A DNA stretch of 25,246 nucleotides from DATEPR01 sp036269975 (GTDB taxonomy: Bacteria > Actinomycetota > Actinomycetes > Mycobacteriales > Pseudonocardiaceae), in NCBI GenBank assembly GCA_036269975.1, contig DATBDL010000345.1, positions 1-25,246 of the forward strand, written 5' to 3'. The position numbers were made by a program, and so were the translations under genes. Below, piece after piece: positions 7,457 through 14,678 of this stretch (positions are counted from its first letter, which is position 1; every line of letters starts with the position of its first letter). Below the pieces are notes generated by a model. It had not been told where the DNA came from. It saw nothing but the letters and a program-made list of their open reading frames with translations, and made no database searches.

Positions 7457-8472
7457 CGGGATCGGCCCCACAGGGCCAATCCGGTCGCGGCGAGCACGCC
7501 GCCGACGCCGGCCAGCACGCCGTGGTGCTGGCTGGCCCAGAGCTGGGCGCTGCGCCGAACCGAGCGGGCGCCGAACGCGCCGTGAGCGCCGAAATCGTGG
7601 CCCTGCCGCCCGTCAGCCGGGTGCCACAGGTTCACCGGTTGGTCGGGGTCACGTGGCTGATCCGTCTGCTGGGAGTCGAAACCCGTCTTCGCCAGATAAC
7701 GGTCCAGCAGACCCGGCGCGATGGCGTTGGCGGCGAGCGTGCCCACCGTGCTGCCGCCCACCCAGTACTCGCGGCGGCGCGGATGGTCGGCGGCGTAGAG
7801 CACCGCCCGCGCGGCGACTTCCGGTTGGTAGATGGGCGGTACCGGTTGGGCGCGTTTCGGCAGCCGGGACAACACCCACGAGAACTGCGGGGTGTTCACC
7901 GCCGGCATCTGCACCATCGTCACCCGCACACCGCTGCGTTCGTGCAACAGTTCACACCGCAACGACTCGTGGAAGCCCTGGATGGCGTGCTTGGCCCCGC
8001 AGTACGCGCTCTGCAACGGAATACCCCGGTAGGCCAGCGCGGAACCGACCTGCACGACGGTGCCCCGGTCGCGCGGCTTCATCACCTTGAGCGCGGCCAT
8101 AGTGCCATAGACGTAACCCAGATAGGTGACCTCGGTGACCCGCAGGAACTCCGCCGGCCGGATCTGGTCGAACGGTGCGAACACCGACGTGAAGGCCACG
8201 TTGACCCACACGTCGATCGGACCGAGTTCCCGCTCGACCCGCTCTGCCGCCGCCGTCACCTGCTCGCTGTCGGACACATCGGTCGGGACGGCCAATGCCG
8301 TGCCGCCGGCGGCCCGAACCTGCCCGGCCGCGGCGGACAGGCCGGTCTCACCCCGAGCCAGCAACGCGACCGCATCGCCGCGCCGGCCGAACGCCTCAGC
8401 CGTCGCACGCCCGATGCCGCCGCTGGCCCCGGTCACGACGACCACGCGCGGTCCCTTGCTGCCTTCCGTCAT
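7453..8472 (-). CDS. Short-chain dehydrogenase/reductase with C-terminal membrane segment
   Basis: 339 residues from ATG at 8472, chosen because GGAGGT (8476-8481) lies just before it and a promoter-like site lies further upstream; a longer frame to 8520 would run into that promoter. Classical SDR marks: TGASGGIG at 14-21, NVAF at 91-94 in place of the common NNAG, Ser144, Tyr157 and Lys161 (YCGAK). The chain is longer than a usual SDR of about 250 residues: after a linker rich in charged residues it ends with a hydrophobic segment (GVLAGVGGVLAATGLALWG), probably a tail anchor. First gene of the six-gene oxidative operon. Likely an NAD(P)-dependent alcohol/ketone oxidoreductase held at the membrane; substrate unknown. 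Confidence 0.88.
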   Translation of the reverse strand: MTEGSKGPRVVVVTGASGGIGRATAEAFGRRGDAVALLARGETGLSAAAGQVRAAGGTALAVPTDVSDSEQVTAAAERVERELGPIDVWVNVAFTSVFAPFDQIRPAEFLRVTEVTYLGYVYGTMAALKVMKPRDRGTVVQVGSALAYRGIPLQSAYCGAKHAIQGFHESLRCELLHERSGVRVTMVQMPAVNTPQFSWVLSRLPKRAQPVPPIYQPEVAARAVLYAADHPRRREYWVGGSTVGTLAANAIAPGLLDRYLAKTGFDSQQTDQPRDPDQPVNLWHPADGRQGHDFGAHGAFGARSVRRSAQLWASQHHGVLAGVGGVLAATGLALWGRSR

Positions 8473-8497
8473 CACACCTCCAGCTCTGCCGGTAGAC

Positions 8498-8522
8498 CTA
8501 CCCACAACGGAAACAAGCAAAC
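8498..8522 (-). promoter_or_regulatory. SigB/SigF-like promoter of the six-gene operon
   Basis: Read on the minus strand: GTTT (8522-8519), 15 bases, GGGTAG (8503-8498). This fits the general-stress sigma factor consensus of Gram-positive bacteria (GTTT, 14-16 bases, GGGTAT) except for the last base. The start of transcription would fall near 8491, leaving room for the GGAGGT site and the ATG at 8472. Confidence 0.55.
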
Positions 8523-8548
8523 AACGACAGGCAGTGGGTTGGTCGTCC

Positions 8549-8986
8549 TCAACAGGCCGGCACGGTCCACGTCATGCGCACGATGGTGCCGAAGTCGCTG
8601 GACCGGATCTCGACGTCGTCGGCGAGCCGGCGAATGAGACCTATACCCCACCCCCGGCTGCCGGAATCGTTCGGCGCCGGTTGCCAACGTCCGTGATCGG
8701 TAACGGTCACCTCGACTCGCGCCGGACCATCCAGGCTCCGGGCGAGTACGGCCAACACACCACCACGTCGGCGCGAGTACGCGTGCTCGACGACGTTCGC
8801 GGCCGCTTCGTCGAGGCTCAACACGAGATCGTCAACCTGCGTCGCATCCAGGCTGGTGTGCCGCGCCCAGTCCGCCACCACACGCCGCAGACCCGGTAAC
8901 GACTCGGCCCTGGCGGGTGTCGTCGCCCAGTCCAGGTCGTTGACCGCCACGTGCGAGTCGTGCCCGGAACCGCCGTCGGGATGCAT
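8549..8986 (-). CDS. RsbW-like ATP-binding protein (anti-sigma factor kinase type)
   Basis: 145 residues from ATG at 8986. It has the GHKL ATP-binding fold of the short HATPase_c_2 proteins: N-box with Glu60 and Asn64 (LSLDEAAANVVEHAY), G1-like DHG at 97-99, and a glycine-rich lid GWGIGL at 112-117. Single-domain proteins of this type act as RsbW/SpoIIAB-like anti-sigma kinases or as antisigma-antagonist regulators in actinomycetes, where many paralogues exist. GGGAG lies 9 bases before the start. It follows the HAD gene by 17 bases and is probably cotranscribed. Nearby SigB/SigF-like promoters fit a stress-response role, but no sigma factor or anti-anti-sigma gene lies in the window, so its partner is unknown. 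Confidence 0.85.
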   Translation of the reverse strand: MHPDGGSGHDSHVAVNDLDWATTPARAESLPGLRRVVADWARHTSLDATQVDDLVLSLDEAAANVVEHAYSRRRGGVLAVLARSLDGPARVEVTVTDHGRWQPAPNDSGSRGWGIGLIRRLADDVEIRSSDFGTIVRMTWTVPAC

Positions 8987-9003
8987 GGCTGACAACTCCC
9001 GTC

Positions 9004-9675
9004 CTAGCCGGTGGATCGTGGTGCTCTGACGGGCAGGTCCGCCAGGGCGTCCCGTAGTTCGGGCAGCGACTCGAAGACCCTGACCGCGCCGGACTCGCGC
9101 AGTTCCTCCTCGGAGAAGCCACCGGTGCGCACCGCGACGCTGGGCAGGCCGGCCCGGCCCGCCGCCAGGCAGTCCCAAGTGGAATCACCCACCACCACGG
9201 CGGCGCCACCGCCCACCCGGCGCAGCGCGACACCGATCAGGTCCGGTGCGGGTTTGGAGTCCTCCGCGTCCTGGGCGGTGGTCCACTCGTCGGCCAACGT
9301 CCGCGCGTCCAACAGATCCAGGTAGCGCTCGACGTGCGCCGAGTCGCCGGAACTGGCCAACGCGACCCGCCTTCCCTGCTCGTGCGCGGCCCGCAACAGG
9401 TCGTGCGCGCCGGCGAAGGGCACCACCTCGTCGATCAGCCGGTCGTACTCGTCCTTCCAGCGGGCCCGCAACGCGTCACCGTGCTCGGCCTCGACCGCGT
9501 CGCCGGCCACATCGGCGACGAGTTTGTCCCCGCCCATGCCGATCGCCCTGTGAATACGCCAGACCGGTACCGTGACGTCCCGGCTGCGCAGCGCGCGATA
9601 CCAGGCGATCGCGTGATGGTAGTTGGTGTCCATCAGCGTGCCGTCGACATCGAAGATCACCGTGTCGCCCGCCAT
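9004..9675 (-). CDS. HAD-family phosphatase (phosphoglycolate phosphatase/beta-phosphoglucomutase-like)
   Basis: 223 residues from ATG at 9675, selected because GAGGAG (9682-9687) lies 6 bases upstream. All four HAD motifs are present: DVDGTL with nucleophile Asp9 and acid Asp11, ASSGD around 107-111, Lys141 in SKPAPD, and GDSTWD with Asp164/Asp168 for Mg2+. A helical cap sits between motifs I and II (about 18-90), as in the phosphoglycolate phosphatase and beta-phosphoglucomutase group. It hydrolyses a small phosphorylated metabolite in the cytoplasm; which one cannot be told. First gene of a two-gene unit with the RsbW-like protein, with a SigB/SigF-like promoter directly upstream. Confidence 0.88.
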   Translation of the reverse strand: MAGDTVIFDVDGTLMDTNYHHAIAWYRALRSRDVTVPVWRIHRAIGMGGDKLVADVAGDAVEAEHGDALRARWKDEYDRLIDEVVPFAGAHDLLRAAHEQGRRVALASSGDSAHVERYLDLLDARTLADEWTTAQDAEDSKPAPDLIGVALRRVGGGAAVVVGDSTWDCLAAGRAGLPSVAVRTGGFSEEELRESGAVRVFESLPELRDALADLPVRAPRSTG

Positions 9676-9696
9676 GTGTCGCTCCTCTCGGCACAT

Positions 9697-9723
9697 GGTT
9701 ACCCAACCGAGTACGCGGTAACC
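9697..9723. promoter_or_regulatory. 7-bp inverted repeat in the divergent promoter region
   Basis: GGTTACC (9697-9703) and GGTAACC (9717-9723) are a perfect inverted pair, 20 bases centre to centre. The repeat overlaps the -10 and -35 elements of the minus-strand promoter and the -35 of the plus-strand one. It may be a regulator operator, or only a result of two opposed similar promoters. Confidence 0.4.
9699..9722 (-). promoter_or_regulatory. SigB/SigF-like promoter of the HAD/RsbW-like unit
   Basis: On the minus strand: GTTA (9722-9719), 14 bases, GGGTAA (9704-9699). Predicted transcription start near 9692, just before the GAGGAG ribosome-binding site at 9687-9682 and the HAD start at 9675. 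The spacing and both boxes fit the general-stress sigma consensus with one mismatch each. Confidence 0.5.
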
Positions 9724-9741
9724 GGACCCGTACCTGGGTAT
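9718..9741 (+). promoter_or_regulatory. SigB/SigF-like promoter of the small membrane protein
   Basis: GTAA (9718-9721), 14 bases, GGGTAT (9736-9741). The -10 box is a perfect general-stress match and the -35 is partial. A start of transcription about 7 bases downstream would be at or just before the ATG at 9751, which has no ribosome-binding site, so the mRNA may be leaderless. Confidence 0.45.
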
Positions 9742-9750
9742 CCCGTCACC

Positions 9751-9981
9751 ATGGACACGCGATCAGAGGCCGACGGTCGGACACGACTGCGGCACGCCAC
9801 CGACCAGGCCCTGCGCCACTGGGACCGGATGCAGGAGAGGGTGCCCGCGCCGGTGCTCCGGGTTCTGGTGATGCTGCCGTGGCTGCTGCGCCGGATGCCG
9901 GTGCCGTTCTGGGTGCCGGTCGCGCTGATGCTGCTGCGCCGACTCGCCCGTCGCCGGCGCCACCGTCCATCCGGGACCTGA
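9751..9981 (+). CDS. Small basic membrane-associated protein, unknown function
   Basis: 76 residues. The N-terminal half is polar and charged; the middle has two hydrophobic stretches (VLVMLPWLL and VPFWVPVALMLL) separated by an Arg-Arg-Met-Pro turn; the C-terminus is strongly basic (RRLARRRRHR). Third codon positions are GC-rich, as in the other genes, which supports real coding. No ribosome-binding site precedes the ATG, but a GGGTAT -10 box ends 9 bases before it, consistent with a leaderless mRNA. It is divergent from the HAD/RsbW-like unit and its stop is 5 bases from that of the converging MFS gene. I do not recognise the family; a stress-induced small membrane protein is a guess from the promoter. 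Confidence 0.6.
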   Translation: MDTRSEADGRTRLRHATDQALRHWDRMQERVPAPVLRVLVMLPWLLRRMPVPFWVPVALMLLRRLARRRRHRPSGT

Positions 9982-9986
9982 GCCTC

Positions 9987-11195
9987 TCACGCGGCTCGGC
10001 GTTGGTCCTCCCGGCCGGTGTACGCGGTGTCGTTCATCCGGGACGCGGGGGCCGTCGTTCGGGCGAGCAGGCCGATGGCGGCCAACGGGATCATGACGAG
10101 GCCGAGTGCCGTGCCGATGCCGAAGACCTGAGCCAGCCAGCCGATCAGCGAGGGGCCGGCCACGACACCGACGTAGTACAGGGTGCTGAAGCGCGCGATG
10201 GCCAGGCTCGTCGCGGAACTCGAACGGTCGTCGTTCGCACCGTGGCCGACGGCGCCGGAGATGATCGGCACCAGCACCGCGATGCCACAGCCCTGGAGGG
10301 CGAACCCGATGATGCCGAGCCAGACCGAGGGTACGGCGACGGCGAGCACGACACCGAGCACGGTCAGTGTCATCGCGCCGCGGACGAGGGTCACCGCGCC
10401 GAAACGTCGGTGCAGCCGGTCGCCGACCGTGCGGGCGGCCGTCTCCGCCAGAACGAAAGCGGTATAGCCAAGGGATGCCAGTCCGGAGGGCGCGCCGCGC
10501 TGCTGCTGTAGGAAGATCCCGCACCAACTGGACACCGCGGTCTCGCACAGCGCGGCGGCCGCCCCGAGCACCCCGAGAATCACCACGGATCGCGTCCACC
10601 CGGTCCGCGGCCAGGAATTGGCGGCCCGCCGGCGCGGCGGGTGCACGGTGAGGGTTTCCGGCAGCAGGTCGCGCCCGGCCACCAGCGCGATCACCGCGAG
10701 TCCACCCGCGACGATCCAGAACTGAGTGTGGACAGGAACGTCCGACCGCTCCGCGATCACCGTGGTCACCGAACCTGTCAACGCGCCGGCTCCCCACACG
10801 GCGTGCAGGCCGTTCAGGATCGGCCGCCGAGCGATCTGCTCCAGGCGCACCCCCTGCGCTGTCATACCGACGTCGAGGAGTCCGGCGACCAGGCCCCATC
10901 CGAGCATGGCCGTGGCCGCGCCCAGCGCGCTCGGCATCAGGGCGGCCAGCGGCAGGAACCACGGCACCACCACGGACGTCAGCCGGATCACCGCTCTGGT
11001 GCCGAACCGCGCGGTCAGTCGTCCGGCGACCTGCATCGAGATGATCACGCCCACCGTCTGGGCGAGCAGGATGACACCGAATTCGCCGTAGCTGACGCCC
11101 AGCCCGTCGCGGACATCGGGCAGCCGGGCGAACCACGTGCCCAGCATGATCCCGACCAGCAGGAACACACCGGAGACCGCCAGCCGTTGCCTCAT
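9987..11195 (-). CDS. MFS transporter (12-helix)
   Basis: 402 residues from ATG at 11195, which overlaps the preceding glycosyltransferase stop as ATGA. About twelve hydrophobic segments are seen, with the MFS-type motif AGRLTARFGTRAV near residues 58-70 between helices 2 and 3 and a central cytoplasmic loop (about 190-205, PPRRRAANSWPRTGW). It resembles the fucose-permease/FsrR-like or drug-resistance MFS groups that carry sugars or small metabolites. As last gene of the metabolite-type block it may export or take up the glycosylated product or a sugar precursor (inference from position). Confidence 0.85.
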   Translation of the reverse strand: MRQRLAVSGVFLLVGIMLGTWFARLPDVRDGLGVSYGEFGVILLAQTVGVIISMQVAGRLTARFGTRAVIRLTSVVVPWFLPLAALMPSALGAATAMLGWGLVAGLLDVGMTAQGVRLEQIARRPILNGLHAVWGAGALTGSVTTVIAERSDVPVHTQFWIVAGGLAVIALVAGRDLLPETLTVHPPRRRAANSWPRTGWTRSVVILGVLGAAAALCETAVSSWCGIFLQQQRGAPSGLASLGYTAFVLAETAARTVGDRLHRRFGAVTLVRGAMTLTVLGVVLAVAVPSVWLGIIGFALQGCGIAVLVPIISGAVGHGANDDRSSSATSLAIARFSTLYYVGVVAGPSLIGWLAQVFGIGTALGLVMIPLAAIGLLARTTAPASRMNDTAYTGREDQRRAA

Positions 11196-12493
11196 AGCGC
11201 CGGGCCGGTGGGATCGCCGTAGCCGCGGTCGCCGGTCCAACTGCCGACATCGATGTGCCCGTTGAACGGCTTCCCGTCCGCCCGGTGCATGGCCGGCCTG
11301 CGGTGTGCGAGATGCAGGAACATGTCGTCGTACTGGATCACCGAGCCCGCGGACGTGGTCCGGAACAACATGTCCTCGTCCTCACCGCCCCATCCCTGGT
11401 ACCGCTCGTCGAACCCGCTGATCCGGTGGAATATCTCCGGACGCGTCCACAAGCACGCCCCCGGCACGTCCCGCAGCAGCAGCCCGTGCAGTCCCGCCGG
11501 CGGCGCGCTCGCGGTGCCGGCCACGCAGCGCCGTGCGATGGCCCAGTCGCTGGAAGCCCTGTCCAGCGACAACATCTCGGTGTGCGGGAGGTGTGCGTCG
11601 TTGTCCGCGTCGGCGAACCGGGCGTGGTTGCGTTCCAGGAACTCGCGGTCGGTCAGAATGTCGGCGTCCAGCAGACACAGCGTGCGGGCCGAGCCAAGTG
11701 TCGCGCGCACACCGACGTTGAGTGCCCAGGACTTGTTGAACGGTCCGTCGCCGCGAATGTGCAGGTAGTCGTCGACCAGCGGCTCGATCGCCGAGCGCCA
11801 GCGGGGGAACGTGTCGAGTTCGACGACCGTGATCCGACAGTGCCGCGCCGGCAGCGTCTGGTCGCGCAACGCGAGCAGGCAGGCCAGCAGATTCCGCAGC
11901 CGCCCCGCTCCGTGCGGGTCGGAGAACGGAATCACCACGAGGACCTCGTTCCCGCCCGCGGCGCGTGGCGGCCGTTCCGCGGCCAGCGCACGCAGCCGGT
12001 CCGGCCCAACGCCAGGTGCGACCGACTGGTGTTCCATACCGAGGAAGTCACTGATGTACACGTTACGGTCGGCGACGTCCGCCGCCCGCCGCGCGGCGTC
12101 GAACCGACGCGGGTGCGACGTGATCAGCTCGGCCAGCCGGTGCTGTAGCCGGCGCACCGCAACCGTTTCCGTCGGCCGCGCCATCAGTTCGCCGAGGGCG
12201 GCCGACGCGTCCGGGTACGGCGCGACGGCCGCCTTGGTCTCGGCGACGACCGAGTCGTAGAACGGTGAGCTGTGCACCCAGTAGTCGGCGGCCACGATCG
12301 GCACGGCCGGATCGTGTGCGAGCACCGTGTACCGGGCCAACCGCCGGCTCAGTTCGCCGTCCGCCGGCTCCCCGGCCCGGTACACCGAGGCGGCCGCGAA
12401 GGTCGGGCCACCCGTGCGGGTCGGCCGGATCTTCATCGGCTTCGTCGCCCTGATCACGCACATCGGGCTGCAGTCGCAAGGGATCGGTTGCAC
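11192..12493 (-). CDS. GT-A glycosyltransferase, N-terminal galactosyltransferase/Glyco_transf_7C type
   Basis: 433 residues from GTG at 12493, with AGAGG about 7 bases upstream. The catalytic GT-A domain runs from about 183: NEVLVVIPFSDP opening, FNKSWALNVG (252-261), metal-binding DAD at 276-278 and the acceptor motif WGGEDED at 368-374 inside GFDERYQGWGGEDEDM. These mark the family of galactosyl- and N-acetylgalactosaminyltransferases such as chondroitin polymerase-like enzymes. Before the catalytic domain lie about 175 residues of unrecognised sequence starting with a Cys cluster (CDCSPMC, residues 6-12). The enzyme should transfer a UDP-activated sugar. It follows the GT4-hydrolase gene by 24 bases and overlaps the MFS gene, so it is part of the same operon. 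Confidence 0.85.
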   Translation of the reverse strand: MQPIPCDCSPMCVIRATKPMKIRPTRTGGPTFAAASVYRAGEPADGELSRRLARYTVLAHDPAVPIVAADYWVHSSPFYDSVVAETKAAVAPYPDASAALGELMARPTETVAVRRLQHRLAELITSHPRRFDAARRAADVADRNVYISDFLGMEHQSVAPGVGPDRLRALAAERPPRAAGGNEVLVVIPFSDPHGAGRLRNLLACLLALRDQTLPARHCRITVVELDTFPRWRSAIEPLVDDYLHIRGDGPFNKSWALNVGVRATLGSARTLCLLDADILTDREFLERNHARFADADNDAHLPHTEMLSLDRASSDWAIARRCVAGTASAPPAGLHGLLLRDVPGACLWTRPEIFHRISGFDERYQGWGGEDEDMLFRTTSAGSVIQYDDMFLHLAHRRPAMHRADGKPFNGHIDVGSWTGDRGYGDPTGPAL

Positions 12494-12517
12494 TCGACGC
12501 CTCTTTCCTTTGTCAGG

Positions 12518-14392
12518 TCACGACATGTGGCGTAGCAACGCGGCCAGCACCGTCTCCGTGTCGACGGCGGTGAACCCGTGGCCGGCCGCGTCGAGCACCA
12601 GCAGCTCCGCGTTCGGGATCTCCTCGGCGAGCACTTTTCCGTGCGTCAGCGCGAACATGGGGTCCACTGCGCCGTGCACGACCAGCGTCGGCGCCGTGAC
12701 GGACGCCAGGCGGCCACGCCACGGTTCGCCGGGGTCGATCAACTGGTGGTTCGCCGCCGAGGCAAGGCGACCGCCCGCGCGGTCGAACACCAGGCCGGCC
12801 CGCTCACGCGGTGACCTGTCGTCGAAGGGCCGTGCGGTCCCGGCCAGCAACCGGTCCACCGCGACCAGATACTCGGCGACGGCCAGCCGATCCGACCAGT
12901 CCGGCGGTTCGAGATCGTCCAGCTCGACACGGAACCGGAGCGAGGCCGTCGGCAGATCTGGATCGTCCGACCCGGCAGCGGCCGGGCTCGCGGAGAGCAA
13001 CGTCAGGGTCCGGACGCGGTCCGGCTCGTCGAGCGCGATCCGCTGGGCGATCATCGCGCCCATGGACGACCCGACCAGATCCACGGCCACGATCCCGAAC
13101 CGGTCCAGCACGCCGACCGCGTCGGCGACCAGGTCGTCCATTGTGTACTCGGGAGCGCCGGCCGGGTAGTTCGTCGACCGCCCGGTGTCTCGGTGATCGT
13201 ACCGGATCACGAACTTCCCGTTGGCGGCAAGGCGTTCGCAGAACTCGGTTTCCCAGGCCAGCATCGACGCCCCGGAACCGGCGACCAGCAGAACCGCGAC
13301 ATCGGCCGGGTCACCGAACGTCTCGACCCACAGTTCGACCCCGTTGACCGGCAACGGCCAGTCCCGCATCGTCGGCGCGGTGGGCATCAGCTCGACGCGC
13401 ATCCGCTCGAACACCTTCGCGTAGGCGGTCCGCTCGTCGTCGAGACGATGCTCGGACCGGACGTAGTCCTGTCCGCGCCCGCCGATCCGGCGTGCGAACT
13501 CGGGATCGTCGACCAGTCGGCGGGCCTGCTCCAGGAAGTGGTCCGGACTGTCGAACACCAGTCCGGTCACCGAGTCGGTGACGACGCAGGTGTTACCGGG
13601 TATGTCGCGGACCAGGACAGGAGCACCGAGGTGCATGGCTTCGAGGACGGCGTTCGGGCTGCACTCGCTCAGCGAGGTGTTGAGCACCGCTGTCGATTCC
13701 AGCATCGCGGCGTGCAGGTCGGCCTGCGGCAACGCGTCGAGGCAGTGGACACCCTGACCGGTACCGCAGCGCCTTGCCACGATGTCGAGGTAGCCCGACT
13801 CGTAGGTGACTCCGGCGATCACGAGATGAACGCTGGTGTCCGTGCGATGCCATCGTTGCACGCGATCCACCACGTAGAGCGGATTCTTGACCGGCCGCAG
13901 CCCGGACGGCAACAGGAACAGGTGGGAGTCCTGGTCCAGACCGAGGTGCGCGCGCAGCGAGAACCCCGACGGCGCGGTGTACACGGCCTGCGGAATCCGG
14001 AACAGTCGATCCGTCGTTTCCGGCCACAGGTCGATACATCGGTCCACGAAGTCGTCGTTGAACGCGATGATCGCGTAGGCCCGCTCGACCGCCTCGGTCA
14101 TCACGGCCAGAAGTTCCGGCTCCAGCGCGAACTCGTTGAGATCGGTCCCGCCGAGTACCAGCACGTACGGTAGATCGGTTTCCAGAAAGAGGCGACCGCT
14201 CACGTACACATGAGTGCCGATCAGCGCGTCGACATCCTGCGCTTTCGCCATCTTGGCCAATTCGAAGGGATCGTCCGGCGCGGGCACCAGCAGTACGGAA
14301 TGTCCCGCGGCGGTGAGATGCCCCGCGATCCGGCGAATAGTGGTGTCACTGCCACTGGCCGGTGGGCCGTGCAACGGCGCCAGGAGTCTCAT
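12518..14392 (-). CDS. Fusion of GT4-type glycosyltransferase and alpha/beta hydrolase
   Basis: 624 residues in one uninterrupted frame. Residues 1 to about 330 form a GT-B glycosyltransferase of the GT4 kind: LPSGLRPVKNP at 161-171, and the donor-site E-x7-E motif with Glu243 and Glu251 (SECSPNAVLEAM), followed by GAPVLVRDIPGN. Residues about 345-624 form an alpha/beta hydrolase like RdmC-type (aclacinomycin methylesterase-like) enzymes: oxyanion region AGSGASM, nucleophile Ser443 in GSSMG, Asp577 (HGAVDP) and His605 (AGHGF). Internal ATGs at the junction have no good ribosome-binding site, supporting a true fusion. GGAGG lies 10 bases before the start. Suggested role: add a sugar and hydrolyse an ester or amide on the same small molecule. 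Confidence 0.88.
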   Translation of the reverse strand: MRLLAPLHGPPASGSDTTIRRIAGHLTAAGHSVLLVPAPDDPFELAKMAKAQDVDALIGTHVYVSGRLFLETDLPYVLVLGGTDLNEFALEPELLAVMTEAVERAYAIIAFNDDFVDRCIDLWPETTDRLFRIPQAVYTAPSGFSLRAHLGLDQDSHLFLLPSGLRPVKNPLYVVDRVQRWHRTDTSVHLVIAGVTYESGYLDIVARRCGTGQGVHCLDALPQADLHAAMLESTAVLNTSLSECSPNAVLEAMHLGAPVLVRDIPGNTCVVTDSVTGLVFDSPDHFLEQARRLVDDPEFARRIGGRGQDYVRSEHRLDDERTAYAKVFERMRVELMPTAPTMRDWPLPVNGVELWVETFGDPADVAVLLVAGSGASMLAWETEFCERLAANGKFVIRYDHRDTGRSTNYPAGAPEYTMDDLVADAVGVLDRFGIVAVDLVGSSMGAMIAQRIALDEPDRVRTLTLLSASPAAAGSDDPDLPTASLRFRVELDDLEPPDWSDRLAVAEYLVAVDRLLAGTARPFDDRSPRERAGLVFDRAGGRLASAANHQLIDPGEPWRGRLASVTAPTLVVHGAVDPMFALTHGKVLAEEIPNAELLVLDAAGHGFTAVDTETVLAALLRHMS

Positions 14393-14678
14393 TGGTGGGC
14401 CGCCTCCATCGAGCTGTCCGGGATCGATCCCGCCGGTTGAGGTGAACGCGTCTCACTTTGAGCGTGAAGAAGTCATGCCGCATCCTCTGCATTGCGCACG
14501 CGGCCCGGCCCGGTTGTCGACCCTGGGCCCGCGTCGCCGGAAGGCAACGACAAATACGGACCCCTCGGATCACGACCTGATGCCGCACGCGCCTGACATA
14601 GAATGGGCATACCGGACAACGGTTCGCACAGCGGTCAGAGGTGCTCCCAGCCAACCGCGTGGCCGACTGCGCCGCATC
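14393..14678. other. 286-bp gap inside the metabolite-type block
   Basis: Between the condensation-like gene and the GT4-hydrolase fusion; the only large gap in the seven-gene block. It is less GC-biased than the genes. Two short minus-strand frames start in it (ATG at 14677, 35 residues; ATG at 14610, 45 residues), but neither has a ribosome-binding site or consistently GC-rich third positions. A 14-bp palindrome lies close to the downstream gene. It most likely holds a promoter for the two glycosyltransferases, but I cannot place one with confidence. Confidence 0.5.
14419..14432. promoter_or_regulatory. 14-bp perfect palindrome upstream of the GT4-hydrolase gene
   Basis: CGGGATCGATCCCG is its own reverse complement and ends 27 bases before the ATG at 14392. 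It may be an operator or mark the 5' untranslated region of the two-glycosyltransferase unit. No second copy was noticed in the window. Confidence 0.35.

Noticed and set aside
8473..8520. N-terminal extension of the first SDR by 16 residues
   Set aside because: The extension runs through the SigB/SigF-like promoter, whereas the ATG at 8472 has a GGAGGT site just upstream.
9763..11250. 495-codon minus-strand frame overlapping the MFS gene
   Set aside because: The other frame encodes about twelve hydrophobic helices and a conserved MFS motif; this one is Arg-rich with no domain.
14570..14677. 35-codon frame directly after the condensation-like gene as a peptide precursor
   Set aside because: Third positions are not GC-biased as in the true genes, there is no ribosome-binding site and no leader/core pattern.
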